Shown: positions 28,468 through 43,532 of the stretch, piece after piece
How positions within the stretch are numbered: position 1 is the stretch's first letter
How the letters are laid out: every line of letters begins with the position of its first letter
Assembly (NCBI GenBank): GCA_013365325.1
Contig: JABVXV010000112.1
Location: 110,551-174,550, forward strand
DNA: 64,000 bases
Source: Dipetalonema caudispina
Taxonomy: Eukaryota; Nematoda; Chromadorea; Rhabditida; Onchocercidae
Direction of reading: 5' to 3'
Notes under the pieces: model-generated
What the model was told of the DNA's origin: nothing
Seen by the model: only the letters and a program-made list of their open reading frames with translations
The model's database searches: none
Made by a program: the position numbers and the translations under genes

Positions 28468-28800
28468 TTAGCTGGAATCACTGTACTGAATATGGTAATA
28501 TAGGAATACGATAAAATGAACAAAATTACAAGTGGCTATGTTAATACGGTTCTTACAATCTATGTAATATTCAAAGATACACTCAAATGGATCTTTGAAA
28601 TTGCCTGGAAATATGAAAATCATATAAAAAGAGCCATTTCTTAAAGGAAATATTCGAATTTTAATCAAATTGCATCGATGTAAATAGCTCACATATCGGC
28701 CAATCGATTTTAGGCATTTCGCCGGAAAAATTTGCAGGAAGAGATTTGTTTTATAAGTTGTGTAAGCATTTTGTGGGAAGATTTTAAGAATTGGCATCAT
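28468..28800 (-). CDS. Hypothetical 110-codon reading frame
   Basis: Starts at tandem ATGs (28800) and reads MMPILKIFPQNAYTTYKTN..., with several IFP repeats (KIFP, QIFP, RIFP, FIFP) and a hydrophobic end. A donor-like ATT|GTAAGA occurs near 28553, so it could be a first exon. No family recognised and no clear second exon found. It may be a chance frame; the length in such AT-rich sequence is the only positive argument. Confidence 0.22.
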   Translation of the reverse strand: MMPILKIFPQNAYTTYKTNLFLQIFPAKCLKSIGRYVSYLHRCNLIKIRIFPLRNGSFYMIFIFPGNFKDPFECIFEYYIDCKNRINIATCNFVHFIVFLYYHIQYSDSS

Positions 28801-29500
28801 TCCATTCTACTGGCAGTTATTCTCCCCGCGATGAATATTTTTCTTGTTTAAATCTCGCACAAAATTGCCTATTAGATTCATTTAATAATGCAAAAAACAT
28901 AACAGACAAAAAGAGATATTTTTAGATATGACAGTAATATTTAAATGGATTTGGTGGTGATCTTTACAAATTTATGTAAAAGATAGTAAAAATTCTATCG
29001 AAAATATTTTATTTAAGGATTATTTGTGAGATATATTTCGTTTAAAACTGAGAAAATGATTCTTTAAATAATTCCATTTGCTATTTGTTGCGTGAAAATA
29101 TTTGGGCGGAAGCAATTTTTATATAAAGAATTTAATAGAAATGGTTGGGCTTTTTTTTTTTGTTTTCATTAAGCTTATGTTTGTTGTCATCATTGAATGA
29201 TTATATCAACCAGACAATTTCTCTATTTATTTTCTTTCTTTATTCTTAATTCTTTTTTTTTTTTTTTTTTAGTTACTTTTCGATTTGTTGAAAATATTTT
29301 ATGATTTAAAAAAGTATTTAGAGTAAACTTAAATTCAGATAATTGAAATTTTGTCAACACAACAAATAAATTGTCGTATTTTTGAGATGAAAGAGCGGCT
29401 GGTAGAAGAAATTATATTAATAAAATAAAAATGAAGGATTTTCGAGAGAGAAAAAAAAAATGAATATATTATGATGATTAATGTTGCTGTAAAAGAAGTT

Positions 29501-29502
<2 letters not shown>

Positions 29503-29542
<40 letters not shown>
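29503..29542. repeat. (GT)20 microsatellite
   Basis: Uninterrupted 40-bp GT tract in intergenic DNA. Confidence 0.95.
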
Positions 29543-29544
<2 letters not shown>

Positions 29545-32500
29545 ATGGAGACAAGAACACTTACAGTGTCCTATTGTATTATTTCGGCGAACAGTAAGTA
29601 ATGAATTTCGAAGGACACAAGGCCAAGAGACACTTCAAAATAATGTCACATACTCAAAACATGTCTTTTAATAAATAGAAATTCACTACAATCAGTAGGA
29701 AAAATTATGCAACAGTTTTTTTTCTTTTTTTTAATTAATTTACATAAAATTGACAAATAATGAATTAATTTTTTAAATATGCAATTATAAATGTTAATGA
29801 TTTCAATCCATTCCGTTAATTCTGATTAATATCCTTTTGAGCTACAACATGCTTAAATACACAACTTTTCTGGTATGAATTAAAGTGATCTGAAAAATCA
29901 TTTATCTTTAAATTGATATTTTTAAAATACAAATTTTAACGAATAGAGAACTTTATGTTTTGTTGTGTATTTACTGTCTCGCCATGAATTAATTTAAACT
30001 GGGATAATTGTGACGAGGAAAAAATAAGTCTTAAGGATTCATTTCTCTTCTTAACTAGGGAAACTAACCAATAGTTTAAATTTCAAAATTATTGAACTAG
30101 AAAGATATCTATCAGAAGCTTATGTTAACGATAATGATGGAATCATTCTTTGCATCATTTCCTATTTTTTAAGCAGTTCCATTAAAATTATATGTTTAAT
30201 TGGGTAATTACAAAAAATATTGGAAAATCTTCTAAGAAAGAAGCATATATTTTATAAAAATTCTGCATAAATCGTACTTTTGACCTTTGAAAATGTGAAA
30301 TTTGTTCTTGGTATTGCTACCTTATGTAACTACCCTACCACTAAGGCGGTAAGGATGAAAGAAATTAATTCATTAAATTTTAATAATTTCGTAATTTCAC
30401 GATTTTTCAGTATTGCTATATTTTACAGATTGATGCTGAAATTGCTAATGTTAAAAATAGTGGAAATGGTTAGCAGCGCAAGCAAAACAAACAATGTGTC
30501 CTTCACCTCTGCAAAATAATAAACCTTTCAGCAATATTAAAATTATATTTCCAAAAAAAAAAAGAAAAGAAAAAATCTCTAATGACTATATCATCTTTCA
30601 GGAAATGTATATTCCCAGTAAAGAAGCAATTTTTGATTGGGCACATTTCACAGGTTCAAATGTCAGTGATATAAAATGTTTGTTGCAGTGTTTCTATTTC
30701 ATTCAAAAAAAAAAAAAGACGTCTGTGATGACCTTCGATCTTATTGTTTCAGTCGATGAAAATTTTAGTTTAAATGAGCCATAGCAATAAGACAAAGTTG
30801 TACGACGAGTTTTATCGACTTTATTAAAAATATACCTTAAAAAGATACGATTTGCAAAAATGAAGTAAAAGTAAAAATATTCTAAAAAGATCGTTAACAC
30901 TTTTATAGGCCACAATAATTAATAATCAAAAAGTAACTCAGAATTTTTGATTATAAATGTCAAAATTTATAGAATTTTAAATGGAGTTCTTTTCCAAAAA
31001 TTTTCCATTTCATTCGTTCATGGTGTGCCTAATTATGGAATTATCATTTGATATTTTTCTTGCAAATGAAAACTCTTCGATGAATTTGCACACCAAATTA
31101 ACTCCACATTTGTATGCAAGTTTGATTTGAGCAAATCAATGGAAGTTAATCAAAATCATCGAGGTTTAATAAAAAATTAACTTGTCTGAAACTTAATAAA
31201 AAATCAAATTATTATTAATCAAATGATAACTGAAGAAGCAATATTCCAAAATTGCAAGTATATTATCGCTTGGTACCGAATGAAATATTTCAAATCACAA
31301 TTTACTAAAGAGATTATACTTCTTGTTAGGTTATACGAGAAGTATCAGTGATTCATTTTGACCACATACAAGTAAAAGTAAACGGGTTGAACAAACTTCT
31401 ATTGTCCTTTCACTTGAATAGATAACCTTTTTCAAATTTATTAATTACCTAAATTCAAGAATAACACAATTGCTTTTTACTGACGGTAAATTTCAAGCTT
31501 TGGAATGTCGAACACCGCACATTTAATCGCATACTTTTTTCCACATTATCACTGCAACGGATGTCAACTAATATATTTGAGTAAAATTTCATATGCTCTT
31601 ATATACCTAATTAAATTGTTGGCTAATTTCCTTTAAAAATAGCTGGGATGTAAAAACATTCATTTGATCGCAGATTGATAAATCATTTGAGCTTGTCTGT
31701 TCAAGATGCTGTCGCATTTCGAAATTTTGCAGGAATCAGTAAAAATCGTTTTTAAAGCAGTTTGAAATTTCAGAACTAATGATGCACAATTGCAGTATAA
31801 AATTAGATTGATAAGTTTTTGCATGTTCAATTCGATGGATGATGTTAATTAGAGCAGAACTTCGCATGTTTATGCTTATCGCATTTTGTTTTTGGACTAT
31901 TTTTATATCAAATTTGTTAACTGACACCCTTTGGAAGAATAAAATATTTTTAAACTGATTTAATTTTTCGTCTTTCTGTAGATTTTCTAAAAACTAATTT
32001 AAATTGGGAGTATTCATTGATTATTTCATTGGGTGTCCAAATTAGCTTCAAACAAGAAGCTTTGAAATAACATTCTCAGGCTTACACAATTATTTCAATC
32101 ATATTGAAGCATTGGCCATAATATCCTCAATAGTCTTGTCTTGATGGTAGTATTAATAAGTGAACTGGCAAGGGTCATTTAACATCGACTGCCATTTAAT
32201 ATATTGCCCATGAATAGTATTCAGTTTTCCTAGGCAAGACATTTCACTTTAGTTTGATCTTGCCAATATCTGTTTGATCACCAATATTAATTAACAATTA
32301 ATCAACGAAAAGAAATTGAATTGAATATCGATGGCTTATGATAAATTGTGATAAGCAAGGTATTTAATCTGTTTTTCCCCTTCTCAGACACTATATTTTG
32401 TTCTGCAAACTTCCTTCAAAGCGATTATTGACATTGCTGAAAAAACGACATTTTATGGTTTCGAAGAAAAAATAGTTTCTTTTTTCCATTTCAACAATGA

Positions 32501-33471
32501 ATGAAATGAAATTAGAGTTACCTGATTGAAGCATGAAATGAATAAATAAATGCTGTCATTTAAGATGTTGTCGTTTTCGTTGAACATCTGTTATTGTAAT
32601 AAGAGATCGACTTCCGAAAGTCGTTATTTATCAATTGAAAAGAATCATTTCTACATTTTCTGAATTCTATCAATCCATGCATCTCAACTGATAATTCTCT
32701 TCTTATTTCTTGAAATTTAATTTGATATAAGAAACTTTAAATTTGAGGAATTTAGGGAAACTTTTGTCAGATTCAGATAGTTAAAGCACAAATTACATTA
32801 TGAGCCAGACGATATGTTTTGTAAATAATTAAAAGAAAAAAAAAAAGCAATTTTTGAGAGTAGTCTCGAAGATTACTTTTTTTATTTATCGTTGCATCAG
32901 CCTAATAAATATAGAAATTTAGAGATTTTTCAACCTCCGACGATAATAACATCAATTAAATTAAACTCTCAATTTTTCAGAGTAGTGTTTAAATATAACA
33001 TGGATTCATTCAGCATTTTCAAAATTTTGTTTCCTTATTACATTTAAAAGTGATTATCAACTTCTGTTTTCTTCTCTTTCCCGTTTCGTTGGAGTTCTGA
33101 ATAGTCCCTCTTTCAGCTGTGTCCTTCAACCGATACTTGTGGATCCGATAAATTGGATCATTAAGGAAACATAAACTCTGTCTCCCTCAAATTGCTACCA
33201 TCAAGCGATCCGTGTAATTGAGATCTAATTCTAATGTCGACGATCTTTAACCCGTCAATGAAAAATGAATTTTAGCGGCTTGCCCTTTCGAGAATCATAA
33301 GCTTTGCCATGACGCGTGCTTTAATGATCCTAAGCGCATCGCATTTAAGCCATGTGATAGTAAGGTTAAATATTTGCATACTAGAGATATAATTCAACAT
33401 AAATGAAGTAGAAGAAACAGACGGATGAAATGATGAAAATGCATCATGAATATTGAAATTTGTGATAGATA

Positions 33472-33500
33472 TGAGAGAGAGAGAGAGGGAGAGAGAGAGG
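33472..33500. repeat. (GA)n microsatellite, interrupted
   Basis: GA repeat with a GGG interruption in the middle. Confidence 0.9.
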
Positions 33501-36146
33501 AATGCCTATACACACATAGACTGATGGACAACAGATTAGTTCATTCAGCCAAGACTAATGCCCTTAATTAATCATCCGACATGAACAGCCGTTCTTCTAA
33601 TGCCATTGATCAGATAAGGATATTGATGCTGATGAAGTTAGAAGAATCTAATAGATTTATTTCACTGAATGACATTTAGAACTATTACTGAAAAAATGAT
33701 CATTTACTGGCTAAAAACAATGTGATATTTAACAGACGGATATAGCAACCTTGACGAATGATGAACTATCTTAATTGAATAACTATCAAACAACAATGAC
33801 ATAGAGATAAACCATACATTTATACGTATTCGCAAGGTTTTCGAAATAAATTCATTTCTTTTTTTGTATATTAAGTGATAGTGCAAGGGTCAAAGTAGTC
33901 TCGAATTGAACGATGCATTGTTTATCTTTCCATTGTAAACAGAAATTTCTCTCCCTGTAATTTCAAACAATACTCATTTCATAGTTTACTTTGCAAACCA
34001 TATTATAATTTTATTCATTTTTTTAATTTCTAATATTTTAATTAATCCAAAGAATATGGTGATAAAAGGGATAGAAGATCATATCAGTTCAATCTTTTGG
34101 CTTTAGGATTATCAATATCAGTTATCATTTAAATGAGTGAGATAAAAAGTTTATTGCTCCGTTTAATCATTGTTAACCTTACAGTTACACTATAATATTA
34201 ACACTCTTTACAAGTTTATAGATGAAGAGCATATTTTACGAATTGTTCAGGTATGATAAGTTTTAAAAATAATTCATTTCTTTGTCAATTTCATTTTATT
34301 CTTACCTTAAACAGATCTTCTTCGTAATATCTCATTTGAATAGGTTGTATGGTTGTAACAATGATAAAAATTATAAATAATGCATTAACTTGCGCCAATA
34401 ACTGCTTGGCTCTTTTTTTTTAACAACAATTACATTTTAGTATTTGTCGAAACTTCATTAACTCGAAAATCATTGAATCGTATATGATTACAATGATTTC
34501 ATTTCTGCTTCATTGCATTCAAAAACGGTGCTATCAGCTTCAGACTCTTTTTATTTCTTTTTTAATTTCAACTATTTCAAATCATCGTTCATACCATCTG
34601 TGAACAGCTGAACAACAAAAAAATATTACCAAATTAAAGGGTTGTTGTTTTATTTTTCAGACGTTTTTTTTTTTTTCTTTTTTCTTTTTTTGTTTTGTTG
34701 CAGCAATTGTTTGAAATGTTTTATTCTATGATCAGATTCGAAGAAAGATTTAAAGTATTGCTGAATTAGTTTTAGTTTTTTGAAGTAGATTATTTACAAT
34801 CAATTCTGAAGTATTCATTCAAGTTATGAAATGTATGAAATATTTTAGAAACTAATTAATCCTCTGATTAATTACCAAACTTTTTGCTCTGTAGCTGATA
34901 ATTCACAATTTTTTTTCACTTTGTTCTCAAAATGATTTCTGATTTGTTAGAATTCTAAAAATGAGAATAAGGAAGCTATTGATGAAAAATTAATGGAAGA
35001 GGTTGCTGAAATTCGTTTCACGTTACTTATTTATTGAATATATTTAGCTTTCTAAAAGAGGAAAAATTAAATTAAAAAATAAACTGTTAAATTATAGTAT
35101 CTTTCCAATGGAAATAAAATGATTTGAATGCTTTTTAAGATAGTAATCTTAAAAAGCACATTATCATGTTGCCAAATGAGCCATCAGAGTAAAGTTGAAT
35201 CATTTAGCATTTTGGGTTTTCATCATTTTGAGGTCATTGAATTTCATAAACCACTGCAAAATGTAAGCTTCAAAATAAATTTTAAAGTGATTGTCTCTAC
35301 TATTTCTGCACTTTAATTCTTCCTAATCAATCTTTAAAACCTGCCAATTTCTATCGTCCTTAATCCTCCATCATTTGCTGCTAACAGCTCGAATATCGAA
35401 TAAAGTCTTTCATAGGCTCCGATCTAATTTCCCATTTTATTTGTCATCTTATCATTTGTATAAAATAATAAAACGATTTGTATTGTAAATAAAAATTTTC
35501 TGTGAAATCATTAAATTGTCGAAAAAATTGTTCTCGTTGATGATCCTTGCGAAGATAAGAGATTCCATCCCTTTTAATCTTCCCTTTAACCTTTTGCATA
35601 AAGGAGTCTTATCATGCCAATTACCTCAGTGTAACCCGCATGCAATCCTAGACATCTAAATGCAATATATACCTGTTATTAGCCAATCTCGTGCAACTCT
35701 CGCCAAGAAATTTGTTTGAAATAAATTATTCGGTTGGTTACAGTTTCTTTTGCTATGTCTCATCACTCTGAAGAACAGTCAATTTAAGCTTGAATCATTT
35801 AGAGATAATTTGAGAAAATAGAAAAGATAGGATGATATTTGCTTCTAAAAGTTTCCTCTCTCTCTCTCTGCAAAGTACTATGTATTTTAAGTGTGTACAC
35901 AATTATCTGTCACATTAATGGTTATTTTCTTTTAAATTTTCATGAAAATGTTAGTTTTACTGTGAAATTCACTAGAATGATTCCTCTATATTACAATATT
36001 TGTAAGATTTTCATTTGAAAGTTATTTATTGCTCAAATAAAATCCCTCAAACTTCCTCAATTCATTGCGCACTCCTCAATTCTCTTCATCATTCCCATCG
36101 TTTCCCATTTCCCTTATAGTTTTGTCTTCAAAATATGATAAAAGTC

Positions 36147-36170
36147 AAAAAAAAAAAAAAAAAAAAAAAA
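36147..36170. repeat. Poly-A run
   Basis: About 24 consecutive A residues with no recognisable retroelement sequence upstream. Too little to call a retroposed tail. Confidence 0.85.
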
Positions 36171-36264
36171 CCAGTTGATTGTGTATGAAGAATGACTCGT
36201 TGTTGTTGTTGTTCTTTTGCTCATAAAAATTTAATAGTTGAAATACGAAATTCTGAAATAAATT

Positions 36265-36288
36265 GTGTATGTGTGTGTGTGTGTGTGG
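36265..36288. repeat. (GT)n microsatellite
   Basis: GT repeat with one TA interruption near its start. Confidence 0.9.
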
Positions 36289-39200
36289 TAGACCATTCTT
36301 TTAATTCCAATAAAAATGGCGTCTTTTACCATTATTGAAACTTTTACAAATAGAATTACCGACTATCTCAAAATGTGTTCCACATCAAAAGTTACATCAT
36401 GCTGTAAAGATCTCAATTTATAATGTAAAAGTTTTTTTTTCCCTTTTCAAAATTTTTATTTATCGTTCATTAATTTTTAAATTTTGCAATTCAATTTTTC
36501 TTCCTCTACAAAGAAATAAAATGCAATACATTAAAAGTTGGGAACATAAAAGAAGTTGTTTTACGAGCCAAATAAGAAATAAAACGGATCGTTGAAATGT
36601 GCTGAGATAATTCGATGTTTTACGAGTTATAAAGAACTCTTTCATTTTCTTCAATATAAAACGATGAAGATGGCATTAAGCTGAAAAGAGAAAATCTAAA
36701 ATCCATGAAATTCGTTAGATTAATTAACAAATGTGGAGAATTGAGTGAAATTATGTTGTTGTGAAAGAAACAGTGCACTTTGAAATTTCATTTAAATATC
36801 AGATCTGATGATACTATAAACCCTAAGACTATGAGTTGTTGAACTGAAAAAGTTTAACATTAAGTTATAGGTGACAGTTTCGATAAATACTGTTATATCA
36901 GCAGAAATTAATGTTAAAAGATCTTCTCATTGTCTTAATTTTAGAAATATTTGCATTTGTCTCATTCAAGGATGTACTATATTAAGAAATCCAACTGGAC
37001 TTCCATCACTTATGGCATTTCCCTTTTTCCATCTGAACTCCGAAGGTCATTCGACCGTCTCTGTTGCTAATATACCTTATATTTACCAATAAATATTGTT
37101 TTCATAACTATTGTTTTCGTGTTTTCAATGTCACTTGGCAACGAACCTGTCGTTCTCCTCCCTATTCCGAACTCTTTCCATCCTTCCAAATCCTTTCCTT
37201 CTCTTTCCTTCAATCTGCGCCTCTCTGAACAATAATACCTTTCAATTCAAATAACTGCATGCTTCATATCCAATTAGCTACAAATCCTGTGCCCTCCAAT
37301 TTATGAGAATTGATGTAAAGGGCATATTGTTTACCAGTAATGTTACTAAAAATATTCAATCACTATTGAAAGTTTCTAATCGGTTGAGTGATTTCTACAA
37401 ATCAAATATCAACTTGTCCCCCATTTACATCATCAGCTATTGACTAAAGTTCTCTTCTCAATCCGCGCATTTGTCGCAAGTCTTTTCTACTATATCTAAA
37501 CTTCTTTTTACAGATTTTCATTTCTATTTTCATAAATAATTCAAGAAAAGATTCTTGCGAGAGTCTGTGATTAAGTTGTAAAAATCTGTTTGTAATGCTA
37601 AAACGATCGGTTTGCTACGGTTTTTACGGCTGATATACAACTCTAAAAAAGGCATAGCAATTCTAATCATTACTCTTTCAACTCTCCCCTTTATATTGCA
37701 AAAAGAGAGGGGAAGAGAAGACATGCAGGAAAGTAAGATAACAATCAGTTCTAAACTATCGTCTAAATTTCTAAATTCATTTACTCCAATTTTGAGTTTT
37801 ATATTTCTCAGTTTTCTTCTTTCACAATATTTTCGACTTTTACTGATGAAAAATCATCATCCTCAACTGCAATTCAACTCAGAGATGCAATAGTGACATA
37901 TAAGGTATTTATTTATTGAAGTGGAAAAATGAATTCATTTTCTTACTTCGGAAACCAAAACTGAAGTCTTTGAAGTGATTGATTGTCGTCTGATAGTATT
38001 GTTGCCAATTTTTGACAAATAGAGTTCAAAAATTTGGCGAAGTCGAATTTATATACAAGAAATAAAGCAATCTTAAAGAAATATTTTCCAAAGAAAAATA
38101 GAGAAACAATTACAATATTTAAAGAAAAATGTCATAAAAGTTCAATATTTTGCACTTCAAAATACACAAATTTCGGAATTAAATTCAATAATCCTTGGTA
38201 ATAATTTTACTCTCCTCATTAGTAATTAATTGCGAAATTGTTTGACTTCAGCAAAATTTAAACAATCAGCAGAAATGACCCCAAAATTTAAAATCTTCTT
38301 GGGAGAAAGTAATAGTTCTTAATAGAATCATAGTTTGGGAAATTTTCTTTGGTTGGTAAAATTCTGAAAAGGGTGTTATTATTGAGATAGATGATGGACA
38401 TATATACTGAAATCAATCACTACTACTATTTCCCATCCTGCTTGTCTTGAGATTGAAGTGTGTCCGCATCTATCATTTCGTTTGTCCAGTATATCCGTTC
38501 AATTTCAGGGTAATAATTAGCACCTTGATACTACCTTAATTGCTACCTTACATCATTCTTTTTCAGCAATACATGCCATCATTATTGCTTCATTTATCAT
38601 CAATATAATGTATCTTCTTAAACTATTAAAGATATCGTTACAACAATAATTACTATTTTTTCCTCTTATTTTTTGAAATTGAGAGATTTTTTTCTTTCTG
38701 TTTCATTTCATGGGCTATTAACGATTAAAAATTCAGGAAGATCAGATGAAAAAAAAAAAAAAAAGAAAAGATCGGTTTTAAGCTCATTGATTATAGGTAA
38801 CAATAAAAACGGAGATTATGCTGATCAACAGATCAACCTTTTATTCAGAAACTAAAACTGATTTCTCTATATCACAAAATGACACAAAACTGAAAGGATA
38901 GATCATTTTTTGAAATTATTTCATTTTCCTCACTTATTTCATCTCTTCTTTACTTATTACTTATTTTATGATTTCATATCATTTAATGAGTGCAAGAAGT
39001 AGAAAAAACAACAGAAGAGAGCATTATCATCTTTGTTAACTACAATGAATAAATTCTCATTTTTGACCCTTAATCAAATTAAATTTCATTCAATTTGAAA
39101 TTATATTTTATATAATGTATGTATTGCTATCTTGTATAAAATTATCACATTTTTGCAGCAATATTTGAATAAGGAAGGTACTCAAAATTTCCAAAAAATA

Positions 39201-42200
39201 ATTGTTCCGTGAAGGAGAAAGGAAGAATGGAGTGAATAAAAAATTATTTTCTTCAAAAATTCGGATACGAATTATTCATTTTTAGTTACAAAATCTTTTT
39301 CAAGTATTGCAATAATTTGTATGTCTTACCTCTCATACAACTAGTTTAAAATAAATTAAAATGACACTTGGACAAAGTGCGAATAATTCCCATCTTTTAA
39401 ATTATTCTCCACCCAATCCTTTTATACACTAATAATTATAAAGTAAAATATTTGTAGCATGAAATAATCGCTGATCTGAAATAATCCGAACTGATTCATA
39501 ATATCTGTTATAAGTTTGATATGAAATCTTTTTAATTTGAAAATAAATGTTTAGAAAATTCAAAAACACTGCATATATGTTATAGATCTTGCAGATTTCC
39601 AATTTATTTATGAGATAATTCATGTTGTTTTAGTTGAAGTATCTTATATAAGATATTTATATCTTCAGGTAGACTTCAGGTTTGGGCCTATTTCCTTAGA
39701 CCAATACTCTTAGCCATTTTCGAGAGAAAATTAATAAATTTCTTTCATCATTTATCCATTTATATGCAGTCTGAGACCCTTTCGATCTCATTTGCAACTT
39801 TTAGTCAGTCAATCCATTTGACATAAATATGGGCCTTGTCCCTTGGACATTTATCCTTCATCCTTCACTACCGCCTCCTCTTATTGTTTATTACCATTTG
39901 AGTTGGGCCACTCCATGACAGGTATATGTCACTTTCTTAGATTTAATCAGTCGCCATCAGCAACATTATTTGCAATTTCAAGCATCCTTTACTTACCACA
40001 TGTTTAAATTTGGTGAACTTCTATTTAATTGCTTTTGAAAATTCGAAATTTAAAAAAGAAAATGAAGTGACGGATGAATTATCGGAAATAAATAAGGATA
40101 TAATTCAGGTTAGCCGTGTTAAACAGAGTCCTTTAAGGTCTGATACAGACTACATGTAATAATCAGAATTAATGATAAACATCGAATAGTGATAACGTAA
40201 GCTACAACCATGATACTTAATAATGTAAAGGTAATAATGTTGCTTATAATATTATTATTCAAAGTGATTATACGTTACAATAATATGATAGCTGTTGTTC
40301 AACAGTAAATTTAAACCGCTTTAAGCAAGTAAGGTTAAACTATTAACTCCATTTACTGTCTAACCTATCACTTCATTATCGCTTTTATCTTTCTACAATA
40401 TCCTTTCAGTTTACTGTTCAGTTTCAATGCAAAGTTGACTAGTGAATGCTCAAATCACCTAGAAATAAGGATGAAATTTCTGTTAATATCATAACTGATA
40501 ATAATCTTGATAAGTAGTAGCATTTATTTAACACATCCTTAATGACCCTCACTAAAGAACTGACAATAAAAACGGTATTCTGATCATTATCAGTATGACT
40601 ACGTATTGTATGTAACATTAGAATTTGTAATTATAGTTTATATCAATTGATAATGTCATTGAAAGCTGTTGTTGCATTTTAATATGATCATCTTACTTAT
40701 TATTAAACTTTTTGTTGTAATCTTAGAATATACACTGATCTCAGTTATTGAAAGATTTCAATTTTCTCAATCTTAATAATAGTTAAATATTCTTAAGAGT
40801 AGTAAAAGAATGTTTGCTTCTCAATTTTCTTTCATTGTATTGCATTTCAATTGTTCACAAATGTCTACAAAATAGACCTATAAATTGAATATTTTCACTT
40901 TTCATCATTTATTTTTTCAATTTAGAGAAAATCAAAGAATATGTGATAATTGTAAAATGATGCTAAAAGAGTGAAATGGATGAAAAAGATTAACAATAAT
41001 TACTCAGAAAATTATGAAAAATGATGTGAATGAATATACAACAACCGAAGTTTGCGGCATCGTAAAGGATTTATTCAACACCTTGTACAGATGTTCCTTA
41101 TGAGAATCTGTTAATATTATCTATCAGTTAGTAAGCGATTCATTCAATTCGGTATTTCTTTCATTTCTCAGATTAGAAGATAGGAATGAGTGGTAACTAA
41201 CGTATTGTTTGTGGTAGGAAGTTTTGATGGTGTTGTTATTAAAGGATATGTAAATTCTAAATTTTTAAACTATTTTCCAATTAATTATCTCAATAATATG
41301 CTACGAATTATTCATTACATTAATGAGAATTTCTTTTTCTTTCTTTCTTTCTTTTTTTTTTTTTTTTTTTGTTTTTTTGAAGAGCTAAAAATTATATTTT
41401 AAAATTAATTTTAGTAATTGATGTGATCTTTAGGAAAAAGATGTGAATGAAGTAATAGGAAACTGATCCTTTCTGCTATAAACTGTGAAAATTGTCTTTT
41501 TTATTAAAACTAAAAATTTTACTTCTATTAGAGAAATTTTAGAATTTTAACTGGAATTTGAAATTAAAAGTAAGTTTTCAAATAAATCCGAAATTTTGAA
41601 ATTCTTTGACTAAATTTATGCCCGAAAACAAGTAGTTTCTAATTTCAAATTTATAAATTCCGACTTAAATTGAGCCTACTAAACATATTGTGAAAAAGTT
41701 TTGTATAACCATCCATCAGCAGCATTATCTCACAATTCGCTACCCGCTGTGGTCTAACCCAAAAAATCACCACTTCTCCGTCCCCCCACCATAATAGCAT
41801 TGCTCTTTTGTACAAACAAATGCCGCCCAATTTTGTGTACCTCATTTAAATTTTGATTTCAATTGGTCACATTATTGATCTCTTTGAAATTTAGCAACAG
41901 TTTTTCCGATTACAATAGAATACTGAAACTTTCCCTTTCCCATTTAATCCATAGGAAAAATTTATTTATTGCCAACTTTCCTTTACAAAAAAAAGAAGAA
42001 GCAAAATCGGTAATCATTAAAAAGAGTTGAATTGTTCAAATTCGACTTTGATTAAATTTAAAATTTAAAATTATTATCGCATTCGGTCTTTTCAAGGATA
42101 TTTTTGTTAGTATTACAATATCAGCGATATAAGTTCAGTGATAGTCATAAATTTTTAAAGAGCTAATGGGAGTTGTAAAATATTGAAACAGTTGTATATT

Positions 42201-43325
42201 TTATAATTTGTGATAAAAATGATATATTATAGATCAGTAAGGTATATATGTTCAAATACATAGAGTATTTTGGTTTGGCACCTGTTGTTGAGGTTAGTAA
42301 ATTTCAATTCGTTTATCATTTAAATAAAAGTGCATCATTATTAAGTCAGAAGTTAGCACTTTTAAAACATTTTGTTCCTGCAAAATCTCTCAGAAACATT
42401 AATAAAAGTTTGGAATTCAAATTCCGATCTTCTTCAATATTTTCCAAGAAAGTAATAAAGAAAGATTGAGAGAGTAAAAAGAGAGATGGGCGGACTTAAT
42501 GGAATACTTAAATGACCAGTTGCTTGTCAGCTTGGGTTACTTTAAATATTCCCTCCGCCTTCCTCTTGCGGTACTTTCTATATTTTGATAGCGGTAACAC
42601 CTCTGCACAAAGATCCATTATTTGCTTAATCGTATTCTCTAAAGGTACTCTTATCCTTTAGTTAGTTTTCTTATTAACAATCATCCTCCTTGAATTTCCC
42701 CTCTCCTTTGACCTTAGCCATTTGTTTAAAGCTAACGATAGCCACTGTTTCTTCTCAAGTACCACTCGGTAAACATTCTTCTTAAATTTCGTCTGACTTT
42801 TTTCTTCTTATTCATATTTTATTTGAAATAAACAGGTAAATTGCTATATGTTCGAGAAAATTTCCGCCCCCATTTTACCATCATTTTCAAAATGTCACAT
42901 TTATAACAAATGCATACATGCTGTATCCTTTATATTTAAATCTCATAGGTTTAAACTTCACCCGTAATATTTCACTAATATTTGGTATATCTAATAATTC
43001 CGGAGATCCTACCATTTTCTTGAGAAAGCATTATATTTGTCGTTGTATCATAATATTTAGTATGGAATAAATTGAATAAAATAATTCTTCCAGTTAAGTA
43101 ATCAACATTTCTTGAATATGATTAAGTAAATAAATTTATCACTTAAACAAGATGGATGATGAAATAAAAAGCAGAGGGAAAGAAACTAAAGGCAGACATT
43201 ATTTCGTATAATTCCGGTTTGATGCTCGTTTTTCGGATCAATCACTCATTTATCTGTTTATTCTTCCCTATATTTTCCTTTTTGCATTATTTGTAGTGAC
43301 CTTTTTGGCTGATAATTATTGATTA

Positions 43326-43532
43326 ATGACTCGAAATCACATCGCTTTACTATTAATTCTTTTATTTATTAATCATCGCTTGCTTATATCATCCGATATG
43401 ATATCCTTACCAGCCAATGATACATCATCCGAGAAGGATCAAATTGCCCAGAACAAAAGAAATAAAATTGCTGCTCTTAACGCCAGTTTGAGTGACAGCG
43501 ATAGCACTATAGGCCGAACGTTCTGGCAATAA
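43326..43532 (+). CDS. Possible small secreted peptide, single exon
   Basis: ATG-initiated 68-codon frame. The first about 22 residues are a good signal peptide (HIALLLILLFINHRLLISS). The remainder is polar and acidic/basic, contains two N-glycosylation sequons (NDT, NAS) and ends STIGRTFWQ. A TTTGTAG acceptor-like site ends 30 bp upstream (43296) and an AATAAA overlaps the stop codon (43528-43533), so the unit would be very compact. The internal GR could be a processing site, but only one is present. It sits about 550 bp upstream of gene C on the same strand and shows no resemblance to that family. It could be a chance frame. Confidence 0.42.
   Translation: MTRNHIALLLILLFINHRLLISSDMISLPANDTSSEKDQIAQNKRNKIAALNASLSDSDSTIGRTFWQ

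Larger units (their letters stand above)
26352..43295. other. Long gene-poor AT-rich interval
   Basis: About 17 kb with no convincing spliced gene. The one open frame worth noting is 28468-28800 (minus), listed separately. Contains (GT)20 at 29503-29542, (GA) at 33472-33500, a GT run at 36265-36288, a poly-A run at 36147-36170 and many shorter poly-T tracts. Frames of 60-90 codons on both strands are expected by chance here, and most start at TTG or GTG. Confidence 0.4.

Noticed and set aside
36871..37092. 73-codon frame after a TTATAG acceptor
   Set aside because: Begins at GTG, no ATG, no partner exon and no recognisable similarity.
37530..37893. Overlapping frames on both strands
   Set aside because: Hydrophobic and low complexity, opposite-strand overlap, no splice evidence.
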